Shown: positions 14,274 to 24,021, counted from the stretch's first letter. The stretch is DNA of 32,506 nt from Burkholderiaceae bacterium (GCA_023653055.1 JAMNXR010000024.1:1-32506), one strand, 5' to 3'. Translations and numbers: made by a program. Notes: generated by a model not told the origin, from the sequence alone.

Positions 14274-16910
14274 ATGAACGCTGCCATTGATCCCCGACCC
14301 TCTTCCTGGATAAATGCCTCTGTCGATACCGACTCCCAAGAGACGCATGAATGGCAGCAAGCGTTGTTGGCGGTACTAGCAAGTGAAGGTCCCGAACGCG
14401 CTAAGTTTTTACTCGATGAGCTTGTTCGCACCGCACACACTGCGCAAGTGGGTTGGCGCCCTGAGCTCAGCTCACCTTATATCAATACGATCTCTGTCGA
14501 TCAGCAACCCGTTTTCCCAGGTGACCTGGCTATTGAGGAACGTCTAGCCTCCATCATGCGGTGGAATGCACTGGCGATGGTGGTGCGGGCCAATCAGGCC
14601 TATGGTGAGCTCGGCGGTCATATTGCCAGTTATGCAAGCGCTGCCGATTTATTCGAAACCGGCTTCAATCATTTTTTTGAAGCTCGACGCGGCACAGAAC
14701 CCGGACAACATCGTGGCGACTTAGTGTTTTTTCAGCCTCATAGCGCACCAGGTGTTTATGCACGTGCCTATCTCGAAGGCCGACTCCAAGAGCAAGATCT
14801 GTTGCATTATCGTCAAGAAATTCAAGCCATCAAAAACGGTGCGCAAGGACTGTCAAGCTACCCTCATCCCTGGCTGATGCCAGATTTCTGGCAATTCCCA
14901 ACAGGCTCGATGGGGATCGGTCCGATCAGCTCGATCTACCACGCGCGCTTTATGCGCTACCTCACGCATCGCAATTTGTTGAACTGCGATGCGCGCAAAG
15001 TCTGGGGCGTGTTTGGTGATGGAGAAATGGATGAGCCGGAGTCCATGAGCGCCTTGACGCTGGCGGCACGGGAGGGGCTGGATAATTTAGTCTGGGTCGT
15101 CAATTGCAACCTGCAACGTCTGGACGGTCCCGTACGGGGTAATGGCCGGATCATTGATGAGCTGGAAAAGCTCTTTACCGGTGCAGGCTGGAATGTCATC
15201 AAGTTAGTGTGGGGCAGCGACTGGGATGGTCTTTTTGCACGTGATCTCACGGGTGCGCTTACGCGTGCCTTTGCCAATACCGTCGATGGTCAGATGCAAA
15301 CCTTTGCCGCCAAAGACGGACGCTTTAATCGCGATACATTTTTTGGTCAAAATGAAGAGCTCGCACGTTTAGCGCAAGGCATGACGGACGATCAGATCGA
15401 TCACCTCAAGCGTGGCGGACATGATCTCGTCAAAATACACGCAGCCTATGCGGCGGCAGCCAATCATACGGGTCAACCTACCGTGATCCTCGCGCATACA
15501 AAAAAGGGCTATGGCATGGGCAGTGCGGGTCAAGGAAAAATGACCACGCATAGTCAGAAAAAACTCGACGATACCGATCTGATTGAGTTTCGTAATCGCT
15601 TTAACTTGCCTCTGACCGACGAACAGGCAACCTCCCTCAGTTTTTATCGCCCTGCGCCAGACAGTCCAGAAATGCAGTACTTACAAAAACAACGTCAAGC
15701 ACTTGGGGGCTATTTACCCAAGCGTGAAACGACGTGTGAATCTGTCGCAGTGCCAGAAATGTCTCAGTACAGTCAGTTTGCCATCCAAGCCGATGGCAAA
15801 GAAATGAGTACAACCATGGCCTTTGTCAGAGTACTGGGTAATTTGCTCAAGGACCCTGTGCTTGGGCCACGTATTGTGCCGATTGTGGCAGACGAAGCGC
15901 GCACGTTTGGCATGGCCAACTTGTTCAAACAAGTTGGGATTTATTCAAGTGTGGGGCAGCGTTACGCCCCCGAAGACATTGGTTCTGTGCTGAGCTATCG
16001 CGAAGCACTGGACGGTCAGATTTTGGAAGAAGGTATTTCCGAAGCAGGCGCGATTGCGAGCTGGACTGCCGCGGCAACAAGTTATAGCGTGCACGGCTTG
16101 GCGATGCTGCCCTTTTATATTTATTACTCCATGTTTGGTTTTCAGCGTGTGGGCGATCAGATATGGGCCGCAGCAGATCAACGTCCTCGTGGTTTTTTAT
16201 TGGGTGCGACCTCAGGCCGAACAACGCTTGGGGGTGAAGGTCTACAACACCAAGATGGCACAAGCCACTTGCATGCCGCCACCATCCCCAATTGCAAAGC
16301 CTACGATCCCGCATTTGCAGGGGAGATGGCCGTGATCATTGATCAGGGCGTGCGAGAAATGATGGTTGAGCAACAGGACGTGTTTTATTACGTCACACTC
16401 ATGAATGAAAACTACGCCCAACCAAGCTTGCCAGAAGGCATACATGAAGAAATTATTCGCGGTGCATATCTCTTTAATGTTTACCCGGCCAAAAAGGAAA
16501 CGGCTCAAGCGACCTTGCTAGGCTCTGGTGCAATATTGACCGAAGTCATCAAAGCTGCACAAATCCTGAGCGCTGAAGGCATCACAACCTATGTGTATAG
16601 CGTGACGAGTTGGAGCGAACTGGCGCGTGACGGCTTAGCGTGCGAACAAGCTGCGCTGGCAGGTGACCCAGCCGCTGGTGTACCATTTATCTACCAGCAA
16701 CTCTCTAAGAGCCAAGGTCCCATCATTGCAGCCACTGATTATGTGCGCGCGGTTCCTGAAACGGTCCGGGCGTATATCCCATCCAGCCGCCGACTGATGA
16801 CTCTTGGAACCGATGGCTTTGGACGTAGCGATACTCGCGCCGCGCTCAGGACATTTTTTGGAGTAGATGCGCAAACCATTGTCCGGGCAACCAAATATGC
16901 TCTGACATAA
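14274..16910 (+). CDS. Homodimeric 2-oxoacid (pyruvate-type) dehydrogenase E1, AceE/MdeB-like
   Basis: This 878-residue TPP enzyme is of the size and type of E. coli AceE (887). It has the conserved WNALAMVVRANQ and GLSSYPHPWLMPDFWQFPTGSMG blocks, then the TPP motif GDGEMDEPES (248-257) to NCN (277-279). Further on are LADEART-type (VADEARTFGM), EGISEAGA and LQHQDGTSHL segments. It would decarboxylate a 2-oxo acid and pass the acyl group to a lipoyl E2, yet no E2 or E3 lies nearby, so it must borrow them or act as a paralogue. The similar MdeB of P. putida uses 2-oxobutyrate. I chose the ATG at 14274; the frame is open 34 codons upstream through poor sequence with no family match. Confidence 0.88.
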   Translation: MNAAIDPRPSSWINASVDTDSQETHEWQQALLAVLASEGPERAKFLLDELVRTAHTAQVGWRPELSSPYINTISVDQQPVFPGDLAIEERLASIMRWNALAMVVRANQAYGELGGHIASYASAADLFETGFNHFFEARRGTEPGQHRGDLVFFQPHSAPGVYARAYLEGRLQEQDLLHYRQEIQAIKNGAQGLSSYPHPWLMPDFWQFPTGSMGIGPISSIYHARFMRYLTHRNLLNCDARKVWGVFGDGEMDEPESMSALTLAAREGLDNLVWVVNCNLQRLDGPVRGNGRIIDELEKLFTGAGWNVIKLVWGSDWDGLFARDLTGALTRAFANTVDGQMQTFAAKDGRFNRDTFFGQNEELARLAQGMTDDQIDHLKRGGHDLVKIHAAYAAAANHTGQPTVILAHTKKGYGMGSAGQGKMTTHSQKKLDDTDLIEFRNRFNLPLTDEQATSLSFYRPAPDSPEMQYLQKQRQALGGYLPKRETTCESVAVPEMSQYSQFAIQADGKEMSTTMAFVRVLGNLLKDPVLGPRIVPIVADEARTFGMANLFKQVGIYSSVGQRYAPEDIGSVLSYREALDGQILEEGISEAGAIASWTAAATSYSVHGLAMLPFYIYYSMFGFQRVGDQIWAAADQRPRGFLLGATSGRTTLGGEGLQHQDGTSHLHAATIPNCKAYDPAFAGEMAVIIDQGVREMMVEQQDVFYYVTLMNENYAQPSLPEGIHEEIIRGAYLFNVYPAKKETAQATLLGSGAILTEVIKAAQILSAEGITTYVYSVTSWSELARDGLACEQAALAGDPAAGVPFIYQQLSKSQGPIIAATDYVRAVPETVRAYIPSSRRLMTLGTDGFGRSDTRAALRTFFGVDAQTIVRATKYALT

Positions 16911-16922
16911 CAATGTCTAGGC

Positions 16923-17552
16923 ATGACCGAAGCTCAACACTCTGCTCTAAACAACGCTCAGCGCCCTGCTTTGGTTTTAGATGCCTGCATCATGATGTCA
17001 GGCTTACTCAGACCACTGCTGCTCAATCTTGCTAAAACGGGTTTGTTTGATCCACTCTGGACTGACAAGATTGGACAAGAGTGGCAACGCAATGCGGCGC
17101 GACTATGGCCAATCGATCCTGAGTTACTCAAGACTGAATGGCAACGTATGCAAGAGCAATTTCCAGCGGCCAACATGGGTGACGTGACGCCTTTTGAAGC
17201 ATCACTTAAACACACAGATCGTAAAGATAAGCACGTTGCGGCAACAGGTATTGCAGCAGTGGCGGCCGTTCAATCTGGTCCTATCAGCGTATTGACCTGG
17301 AACATCAAGGATTTCAGCCGTTCAGAGCTGAGGCGCCAACAACTTGGCCTCATCGATCCGGATCGTTTGTTCTCACAATGGTGGCCCACCCATCGGCAAC
17401 TCCTATCCGAGACGCTTGACTTCACCGTATCCGAGTTAGTCTCGAGTGGCAGAAGACAAGCTGAGCCCATGCTTGGCATGCTGCGTCGTGACCGGCTGTT
17501 TAGACTGGCAGGATTGTATGAACTGGCGCAAAAAAACCCTGCCGGCTTGTGA
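16923..17552 (+). CDS. PIN-domain protein, VapC-like ribonuclease candidate
   Basis: This 209-residue protein has the acidic residues of a PIN nuclease: D20 (LVLDACIM), E53 (IGQEWQ), D102 (TDRKDKHVAATG) and D130 (LTWNIKDF). The C-terminal extension (about 150-209) carries a helical Arg-rich end. PIN proteins of this kind often act as toxins with a HTH antitoxin encoded beside them, but no small antitoxin gene is visible on either side. It starts 12 nt after the E1 stop and so is probably co-transcribed with it. An orphan toxin, a housekeeping nuclease, or a toxin with a distant partner are all possible. Confidence 0.75.
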   Translation: MTEAQHSALNNAQRPALVLDACIMMSGLLRPLLLNLAKTGLFDPLWTDKIGQEWQRNAARLWPIDPELLKTEWQRMQEQFPAANMGDVTPFEASLKHTDRKDKHVAATGIAAVAAVQSGPISVLTWNIKDFSRSELRRQQLGLIDPDRLFSQWWPTHRQLLSETLDFTVSELVSSGRRQAEPMLGMLRRDRLFRLAGLYELAQKNPAGL

Positions 17553-17566
17553 CCTGACAGGGTTTT
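17533..17566. terminator. Bidirectional terminator between PIN gene and pnp
   Basis: AAAACCCTG (17533-17541) and CAGGGTTTT (17558-17566) form a 9-bp stem with a 16-nt loop. On the minus strand seven T residues follow, so it should end pnp efficiently. On the plus strand only four T residues follow. Its left arm lies inside the last codons of the PIN gene. Confidence 0.7.
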
Positions 17567-17585
17567 AAACGGAGGCTGTCCGTAC

Positions 17586-19760
17586 TTACTGAGCGGGCGC
17601 CTCTGGAGCTGCTGCGGCAGGAGCGGCTGCATCAGCGGCAGGTGCGCCGCCTTGCAGTTCAATGCCACCGATTGCTTTGACAGACAAGCGCAAACGGCCT
17701 TTGTCATCGGCCTCAATCACTTTTACGCGCAAAGCCTGACCGACCTTGAGCACGTCATTAATGTTGGCAATGCGGTAGTTTGCGATCTCGGAGATGTGCA
17801 ACAAACCATCACGTCCTGGCAAGACCTGAACAATGGCGCCGAAATCAAGGAGACGCAAAACGCTACCGTCATATTCCTGACCGACTTCGACATCCGCTGT
17901 CAGTTCAGTAATACGGCGCTGGGCATCATGCGCGCGATCAAGATCCGCACTGGAAATCACGATCGTGCCGTCATCAGAGATATCGATCTGGCAACCGGTT
18001 TCTTCGGTCAACGCACGAATCGTTGCGCCGCCCTTACCGATCACATCACGAATCTTTTCAGGATTGATCTTCATGCTGAGCATACGTGGTGCAAATGCGG
18101 ACAGCTCGCCACGTGAGTTTTGAATGGCTTCGCGCATTTTGCTCAAAATATGCAGACGTCCGTCGCGGGCCTGAGCCAAGGCGACTTGCATGATTTCTTT
18201 GGTGATGCCCTGGATTTTGATATCCATTTGCAGAGCAGTGATACCGTTTTCAGTGCCCGCCACCTTGAAGTCCATATCGCCGAGGTGATCTTCGTCACCC
18301 AAGATATCGGTCAGCACGGCGAATTTGCCCTCGTTGAGGATCAGGCCCATGGCTACACCTGCAACGTGGTCCTTGAGAGGCACACCGGCATCCATCATGG
18401 CCAACGAACCACCGCATACGGACGCCATGGAAGACGAACCGTTTGACTCAGTGATTTCCGAAACCAAACGAATGGTGTACTGGAAGTCTTGGGCATCGGG
18501 CAACAACGGCACGAGCGAGCGCTTGGCCAGACGACCGTGACCGATTTCGCGGCGCTTGGGTGTACCAACACGACCCGTTTCGCCCGTCGCAAATGGAGGC
18601 ATGTTGTAGTGCATCAGGAAACGGTCGCGATACTCGCCCATCAGGGCATCAATGATTTGCTCGTTTTGCTTGGTACCGAGCGTTGCGATAACCAACGCCT
18701 GTGTTTCGCCACGCGTAAACAACGCGCTACCGTGTACACGGGGCAGGACACCTAAACGGATTTCGATCGGACGTACGGTACGTGTGTCACGACCGTCGAT
18801 ACGTGGCTCACCGCTCAGAATCTGGCTGCGAACAATTTTGGCTTCGAGGTCAAACAAAATATTGTCGACGGTCACGCCATCAGGTGCGGAAACACCTTGG
18901 GCTGTAGCAGCTTCAGCAAGCTTGGCGTGCACACTTGCGTACACCTGACGCAATTGTGTGGTGCGCTCTTGCTTTTGACGTGTCTGGTAGGCAGCATAAA
19001 GCGCATCCTGAGCTGCGGCAGTCACCGAAGCAATCAATGCCTCGTTTTTGGCAGCAGGCTGCCAGTCCCAATCGGGCTTGCCAGCTTCGCGCACGAGGTC
19101 GTTGATCGCGCCGATCACGGCCTGCATGGCATTGTGACCGAACACCACACCACCCAGCATGATTTCTTCAGACAGCTGCTGAGCCTCAGACTCCACCATC
19201 AACACTGCGGCTTCTGTACCGGCAACGATGAGATCCATCTGCGAGGTCTTGAGCTGTGTGGCGGTTGGATTGACCATGTACTGGCCATCGAAGTAGCCCA
19301 CACGTGCGGCACCAATGGGGCCGTGAAAAGGAATACCTGAGATTGCAAGGGCAGCAGACGCGCCGATCATTGCAGGAATATCAGGATCGATCTCTGGGTT
19401 GCAGGACAACACGTGAATGATGACCTGCACTTCGTTGTAAAAACCTTCGGGGAACAAGGGACGCAAAGGACGGTCAATCAGACGCGACGTCAGCGTTTCT
19501 TTTTCAGAAGGCTTGCCTTCGCGCTTGAAAAATCCACCGGGGATCTTGCCTGCAGCGTAGGTTTTTTCGATGTAGTCAACGGTCAGGGGGAAAAAATCCT
19601 GTCCTGATTTGGCTTCTTTTTTAGCAACAACTGTTGCGAGTACGACAGTATCTTCGACGGTTACAAGCACAGCGCCTGAGGACTGGCGAGCAATTTCACC
19701 GGTCTCAAGCACGACAGTATGTTGTCCATACTGAAACGATTTGGTCACTTTATTGAACAT
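17586..19760 (-). CDS. pnp: Polyribonucleotide nucleotidyltransferase (PNPase)
   Basis: This 724-residue 3'-to-5' phosphorolytic exoribonuclease has two RNase PH domains (about 10-230 and 310-545, with [16 protein letters not shown] and [11 protein letters not shown]). A KH domain follows (about 555-615, [20 protein letters not shown]), then an S1 domain (about 620-690, [31 protein letters not shown]). The tail is Ala/Pro-rich. It degrades mRNA and can work with RNase E. It lies downstream of rpsO, as in most Proteobacteria, with a hairpin between them that fits autoregulation. Full length and intact. Confidence 0.98.
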   Translation of the reverse strand: MFNKVTKSFQYGQHTVVLETGEIARQSSGAVLVTVEDTVVLATVVAKKEAKSGQDFFPLTVDYIEKTYAAGKIPGGFFKREGKPSEKETLTSRLIDRPLRPLFPEGFYNEVQVIIHVLSCNPEIDPDIPAMIGASAALAISGIPFHGPIGAARVGYFDGQYMVNPTATQLKTSQMDLIVAGTEAAVLMVESEAQQLSEEIMLGGVVFGHNAMQAVIGAINDLVREAGKPDWDWQPAAKNEALIASVTAAAQDALYAAYQTRQKQERTTQLRQVYASVHAKLAEAATAQGVSAPDGVTVDNILFDLEAKIVRSQILSGEPRIDGRDTRTVRPIEIRLGVLPRVHGSALFTRGETQALVIATLGTKQNEQIIDALMGEYRDRFLMHYNMPPFATGETGRVGTPKRREIGHGRLAKRSLVPLLPDAQDFQYTIRLVSEITESNGSSSMASVCGGSLAMMDAGVPLKDHVAGVAMGLILNEGKFAVLTDILGDEDHLGDMDFKVAGTENGITALQMDIKIQGITKEIMQVALAQARDGRLHILSKMREAIQNSRGELSAFAPRMLSMKINPEKIRDVIGKGGATIRALTEETGCQIDISDDGTIVISSADLDRAHDAQRRITELTADVEVGQEYDGSVLRLLDFGAIVQVLPGRDGLLHISEIANYRIANINDVLKVGQALRVKVIEADDKGRLRLSVKAIGGIELQGGAPAADAAAPAAAAPEAPAQ

Positions 19761-19785
19761 GACAATTTATTCCTTACAAATGAAA

Positions 19786-19827
19786 AACCGTGGGCATTGC
19801 AGCAAGATTGCCGCACCGACCACGGTT
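19786..19827 (-). promoter_or_regulatory. rpsO-pnp intergenic hairpin (terminator/RNase III-type site)
   Basis: On the minus strand AACCGTGG pairs with CCACGGTT around an inner stem GCGGCAA/TTGCTGC with one wobble pair, and a T-run follows (TTTTTC). The fold resembles the rpsO terminator of E. coli, which allows readthrough into pnp; a neighbouring RNase III hairpin there mediates PNPase autoregulation. It sits between rpsO and pnp, 26 nt before the pnp start. Confidence 0.7.
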
Positions 19828-19859
19828 GAGTCACGGGGAGACTGCCCCATGGATACCGA

Positions 19860-20129
19860 TCACTTACGCAGACCGAGTTTTTCGATCAGTGCACGATAGG
19901 AATCTGGGTTGCGGCTCTTGAGATAATCTAGCAACTTACGACGACGGCTCACCATGCGAAGCAGGCCTCGACGTGAGTGGTGGTCTTTCATGTGGGTTTT
20001 GAAGTGACCTGTCAGCTCATTAATACGCGCTGTCAGCAAAGCCACCTGGACTTCGGGGGAACCGGTATCGCCCTGAGCGCGTTGGTATTGCGCGACGATG
20101 TCGGATTTATTAATATCAGCAACAGACAT
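19860..20129 (-). CDS. rpsO: 30S ribosomal protein S15
   Basis: This 89-residue protein has the complete S15 sequence pattern, including [21 protein letters not shown] and [21 protein letters not shown], the segments that contact 16S rRNA helices. It is needed for assembly of the small-subunit platform. GAGGT lies six bases before the ATG. It has its own promoter at about 20216 and a hairpin in the leader at 20151-20174, and continues into pnp. Confidence 0.98.
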   Translation of the reverse strand: MSVADINKSDIVAQYQRAQGDTGSPEVQVALLTARINELTGHFKTHMKDHHSRRGLLRMVSRRRKLLDYLKSRNPDSYRALIEKLGLRK

Positions 20130-20150
20130 TTTATGACCTCAAGTGACAAG

Positions 20151-20174
20151 CGTCAGGCCTGAGGCGACCTGACG
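20151..20174 (-). promoter_or_regulatory. Stem-loop in rpsO leader, candidate S15 autoregulation site
   Basis: A 7-bp perfect stem (CGTCAGG / CCTGACG) with a 10-nt loop lies 21 nt upstream of the rpsO start. S15 represses its own translation by binding leader structures in several bacteria, and these structures differ between lineages. Binding here is an inference. Confidence 0.45.
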
Positions 20175-20215
20175 TGAATAGAAAAAATAACAATAAACAA
20201 CGATAATGCTTTCGA

Positions 20216-20221
20216 ATTATA
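20216..20221 (-). promoter_or_regulatory. -10 element of the rpsO promoter
   Basis: A perfect TATAAT on the minus strand gives a leader of about 80 nt to rpsO. The -35 region is weak (TAGATA or TTAGAT at 17-18 bases), so activation or a strong discriminator may matter. Confidence 0.55.
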
Positions 20222-20278
20222 GCCGATTGGCTAAAATCTATCTAAACGGCCCAACTCGGACCGCTGATTAGACTTTGG

Positions 20279-20857
20279 ATGAGCCCCACCATGACCAAAA
20301 TGACACCTATTTCTGATCGCCACAACACTGCAAGACCAAACTTTGCCTTGCGTGCGCTGCGTCCAGTCGGCCTTGCGCTTGCAGTGGCATCCATCGCCCT
20401 TGTGACCGGTTGCGCCAATTATCAATCCGTCAAACCTGGCATGTCCGTGTCAGAAGCGATCCAAAAGCTCGGCAAGCCGTCAACCACTTGCACACGCGAG
20501 GATGGTACGCAGCGCCTGATTTGGACCATGCAACCCTACGGCCAGTATGCCTGGGGCACCAACACCACCAAAGATGGCAAGGTTGTTGAGATGCAGCAGT
20601 TATTGACTGACAAGCATTTTGAGGTGCTCTCCACCGGGAAATGGACGGATCAGCGGTTGGCGTGCGAGTTTGGCGAACCTGCCAACAAATACGGTATCTC
20701 AAAAGGCCATGAGATTGTCTGGGCCTATCGGTACAAACAAGAGGGCGTATGGAACTCCATGATGTATGTTTACATGGGCCCCCAGGGCAACCTTGTCAAC
20801 CGCTTCCACCCTGCACCCGATCCGGATTCGCTGGGTGACGGAGACAGAATGCGCTAG
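20279..20857 (+). CDS. BamE/SmpA-like outer-membrane lipoprotein
   Basis: This 192-residue protein has a lipoprotein signal: a long polar n-region, hydrophobic VGLALAVASIALVTGC and lipobox VTGC near residue 45. The segment after it (YQSVKPGMSVSEAIQKLGKPSTTC) is the start of the small BamE/SmpA-OmlA fold, and a second similar unit (LACEFGEPANKYGISKGHEIVWAYRY) follows. It is likely anchored in the outer membrane, with a role in envelope assembly or stability by family only. The true start may be the ATG at 20279, 20291 or 20300, since none has a clear ribosome site. It runs convergent with pssA, 42 nt apart. Confidence 0.72.
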   Translation: MSPTMTKMTPISDRHNTARPNFALRALRPVGLALAVASIALVTGCANYQSVKPGMSVSEAIQKLGKPSTTCTREDGTQRLIWTMQPYGQYAWGTNTTKDGKVVEMQQLLTDKHFEVLSTGKWTDQRLACEFGEPANKYGISKGHEIVWAYRYKQEGVWNSMMYVYMGPQGNLVNRFHPAPDPDSLGDGDRMR

Positions 20858-20899
20858 AGCAGTACGTTTCAGCAGCACACAGGCGCAATTTCTGAAATT

Positions 20900-21643
20900 T
20901 CAGCGCCTGCTACGCTGCCAGCGCCAGAGCCAGACACCCCACCCCGACAATCCGTATACGATAAATAATCCAAACAGGATGACGGGTGGGTTGCTAGAAA
21001 TAAAGACAAAGCCTGCAACAAACACCAAAATTACCCAGAACGGCACACTGCGCCCCAAGGCGAAGGATTTGCCACTATAGAAGGGTAAGTTTGACACCAT
21101 CGCCACACCACAATAAAGCGTAATGACGAAAGCCGTCCAGGCTAGGAGTTCCTTGGGGATCTGTAAGCGGTTATCCACTACGAGCCAAACGAAGCCCGCG
21201 ATCAACGCACCGGCTGCGGGGCTTGGCAGACCCTGAAAAAATCTTTTATCTACAACCGCGATATTGGTGTTGAAGCGTGCCAGACGTAAGGCCGCGCCGC
21301 ACACATACACAAAGGCTGCGAGCCATCCCCAGCGACCCAGATCATTCAGCGCCCACTCGTACATCACCAACGCTGGCGCGACGCCAAAGGACGTCATGTC
21401 TGAAAGTGAATCGTATTGTTCACCAAAGGCAGAGGTGGTCTTAGTCAATCGTGCAACGCGCCCGTCCATACCATCTAACACCATCGCGACAAAGATTGCG
21501 ATGGCTGCCATTTCGAAGCGACCATTCATCGCCTGAACGACTGCATAAAATCCCGCAAATAACGCGGCAGTCGTAAACGCGTTAGGCAGCAGATAAATGC
21601 TGCGGTGGCGTTGCTCAGGATCGCGTAACGGGTCAACAGGCAT
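20900..21643 (-). CDS. pssA: CDP-diacylglycerol--serine O-phosphatidyltransferase
   Basis: This 247-residue integral membrane enzyme has the CDP-alcohol phosphatidyltransferase motif from D57 to D82: DG-x2-GRVAR, then G74, D78 and D82. About seven TM segments follow. It makes phosphatidylserine from CDP-diacylglycerol and serine, the step before Psd, whose gene lies directly upstream with a 12-nt gap. This is the membrane-bound subclass II enzyme, unlike the E. coli type. The pair supplies phosphatidylethanolamine. Confidence 0.95.
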   Translation of the reverse strand: MPVDPLRDPEQRHRSIYLLPNAFTTAALFAGFYAVVQAMNGRFEMAAIAIFVAMVLDGMDGRVARLTKTTSAFGEQYDSLSDMTSFGVAPALVMYEWALNDLGRWGWLAAFVYVCGAALRLARFNTNIAVVDKRFFQGLPSPAAGALIAGFVWLVVDNRLQIPKELLAWTAFVITLYCGVAMVSNLPFYSGKSFALGRSVPFWVILVFVAGFVFISSNPPVILFGLFIVYGLSGWGVWLWRWQRSRR

Positions 21644-21655
21644 GGAATGTGCTCA

Positions 21656-22312
21656 CTAGAGAGTTTCAGGCAAGTCAGCCAACACAGTCGTGGTGGCGCT
21701 GACCTTGTCACCAATCGCGACACGGGGTCGTGAACCTAAAGGCAAGTAGACATCCACGCGCGAGCCAAAGCGGATAAAACCGTATCGCTGACCGCGGTAT
21801 AAATTGTCACCTTGTTTGGTGTAGCAAAGGATACGCTTGGCCACGAGACCTGCCACCTGTACCGCAGTCACAATATGACCGTCGGGCATCCGCAACACCA
21901 TCGCGTTACGCTCATTCTCAAGGGAAGCCTTGTCGAGCGCAGCGTTAAAAAACTTACCTGGAAAATATTGGGTCATCACCACCTCGCCATCCACGGGCGA
22001 ACGGTTGCTGTGCACATTAAACACATTCATAAACACGCTGATTTTGAGCGCTTTGCGATCAGCGTAAGGATCTTGGGTTTCTTCGACCACGACAATTCGG
22101 CCGTCGGCAGGAGAGAGCACAGCACGGGGCTCGGTTGAACCGGAGCGGGCTGGATCACGAAAGAACTGCAGGACAAAAATCGCAATGATCCAAAACAATA
22201 CAGACCAGGCGGGTGACCACCAGGTCACAAGCAAAGCAATCAGAATCGAGCCAGCCAGAAAAGGCCAACCCTCGCGGGCAATAATAGGATGGGGATAGTG
22301 AGGTGTATTCAT
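21656..22312 (-). CDS. psd: Phosphatidylserine decarboxylase proenzyme
   Basis: This 218-residue proenzyme is of the short bacterial type. Hydrophobic N-terminal segments ([33 protein letters not shown]) are followed by [31 protein letters not shown] and the self-cleavage site [10 protein letters not shown], where the Ser becomes the pyruvoyl group. It converts phosphatidylserine to phosphatidylethanolamine. I chose the ATG at 22312 because its protein starts like the family; the frame is open 24 codons further, but through the palindromic insert. It lies in the ilv-psd-pss gene string, downstream of the unusual hairpin, and may depend on readthrough or a local promoter. Confidence 0.94.
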   Translation of the reverse strand: MNTPHYPHPIIAREGWPFLAGSILIALLVTWWSPAWSVLFWIIAIFVLQFFRDPARSGSTEPRAVLSPADGRIVVVEETQDPYADRKALKISVFMNVFNVHSNRSPVDGEVVMTQYFPGKFFNAALDKASLENERNAMVLRMPDGHIVTAVQVAGLVAKRILCYTKQGDNLYRGQRYGFIRFGSRVDVYLPLGSRPRVAIGDKVSATTTVLADLPETL

Positions 22313-22332
22313 TGTAGGTAGAAGGTTAACCC

Positions 22333-22417
22333 AAAAAAACACGCCCCGAGTGAACTGCACCCCAAGAGTTGGATGGGTGTCCAACTTTTGGGGTGCAGTT
22401 CACCGAGGGGCGTGTTT
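22333..22417 (-). terminator. ilvC terminator enlarged by a palindromic insert
   Basis: On the minus strand, outer arms AAACACGCCCC and GGGGCGTGTTT (22407-22417 and 22337-22347) form a perfect 11-bp stem followed by a T-run (22333-22339), a typical terminator after ilvC. Between the arms sits a 52-bp insert that is itself a 23-bp stem. The whole folds as one very long hairpin of about 35 bp. Confidence 0.85.
22351..22402. mobile_element. 52-bp palindromic mini-element with IS3/IS150-like ends
   Basis: It consists of two 23-nt arms (22351-22373 and 22380-22402), complementary at 22 of 23 positions, around a 6-nt centre TGGGTG. Each arm begins TGAACTGCACCCC read inwards, which resembles IS150-subgroup terminal repeats as I remember them. 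Both sides are flanked by CCGAG (22346-22350 and 22403-22407), a likely 5-bp target duplication. Nothing lies between the ends, so it cannot encode a transposase. Confidence 0.65.
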
Positions 22418-22442
22418 CAAATGCCTGCTGATTTAAATCAAA

Positions 22443-23510
<1,068 letters not shown>

Positions 23511-23529
23511 TTAAATATTGAGCAGCAAA

Positions 23530-24021
23530 TCACAGCTTGAGGATACGCTCGCCACGACCGATCCCTGAGACGCCTGTACGGACAGTCTCCAAAATCGCAC
23601 TTCGATCCAAGGCGTCGATAAACGCCTGAATCTTGTCTTGATTACCTGTCAGCTCGATGGTGTAGGCTTTATCCGTGACATCAATGATACGGCCACGGAA
23701 AATGTCCGCCATCCGCTTCATTTCCTCACGCTCCTTGCCTACCGCACGAACTTTGATCAACATGAGCTCACGCTCAATGTGGGGTCCTTCGGTCAAATCA
23801 ACAACCTTAATCACGTCCACGAGACGATTCAAATGCTTGGTGATTTGTTCAATCACATCATCCGAACCCATTGTTACCATCGTCAAGCGTGACAGTGTAC
23901 TGTCTTCGGTTGGAGCAACCGTCAAGGTTTCAATGTTATAACCACGTGCAGAAAACAGACCGACCACGCGCGACAGTGCACCGGGGGCGTTTTCCATCAG
24001 AACAGAAATAATATGTTTCAT
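23530..24021 (-). CDS. ilvH: Acetolactate synthase small (regulatory) subunit
   Basis: This 163-residue protein has an N-terminal ACT domain (HIISVLMENAPGALSRVVGL, about 3-75) and a C-terminal half (REEMKRMADIFRGRIIDVTD) that activates the catalytic subunit. It confers valine feedback inhibition by family. It begins 10 nt after the ilvB stop, so co-translation is likely. Length is normal for the IlvH/IlvN family. Confidence 0.97.
   Translation of the reverse strand: MKHIISVLMENAPGALSRVVGLFSARGYNIETLTVAPTEDSTLSRLTMVTMGSDDVIEQITKHLNRLVDVIKVVDLTEGPHIERELMLIKVRAVGKEREEMKRMADIFRGRIIDVTDKAYTIELTGNQDKIQAFIDALDRSAILETVRTGVSGIGRGERILKL

Noticed and set aside
20880-20909. Hairpin CAGGCGC/GCGCCTG between the lipoprotein gene and pssA as a bidirectional terminator
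   Set aside because: The stem is good and overlaps the pssA stop, but there is no T-run on either strand, so I did not call a terminator.
22313-22384. 24-codon N-terminal extension of psd
   Set aside because: It would begin inside the palindromic insert and has no match to the family; the ATG at 22312 gives the standard start.
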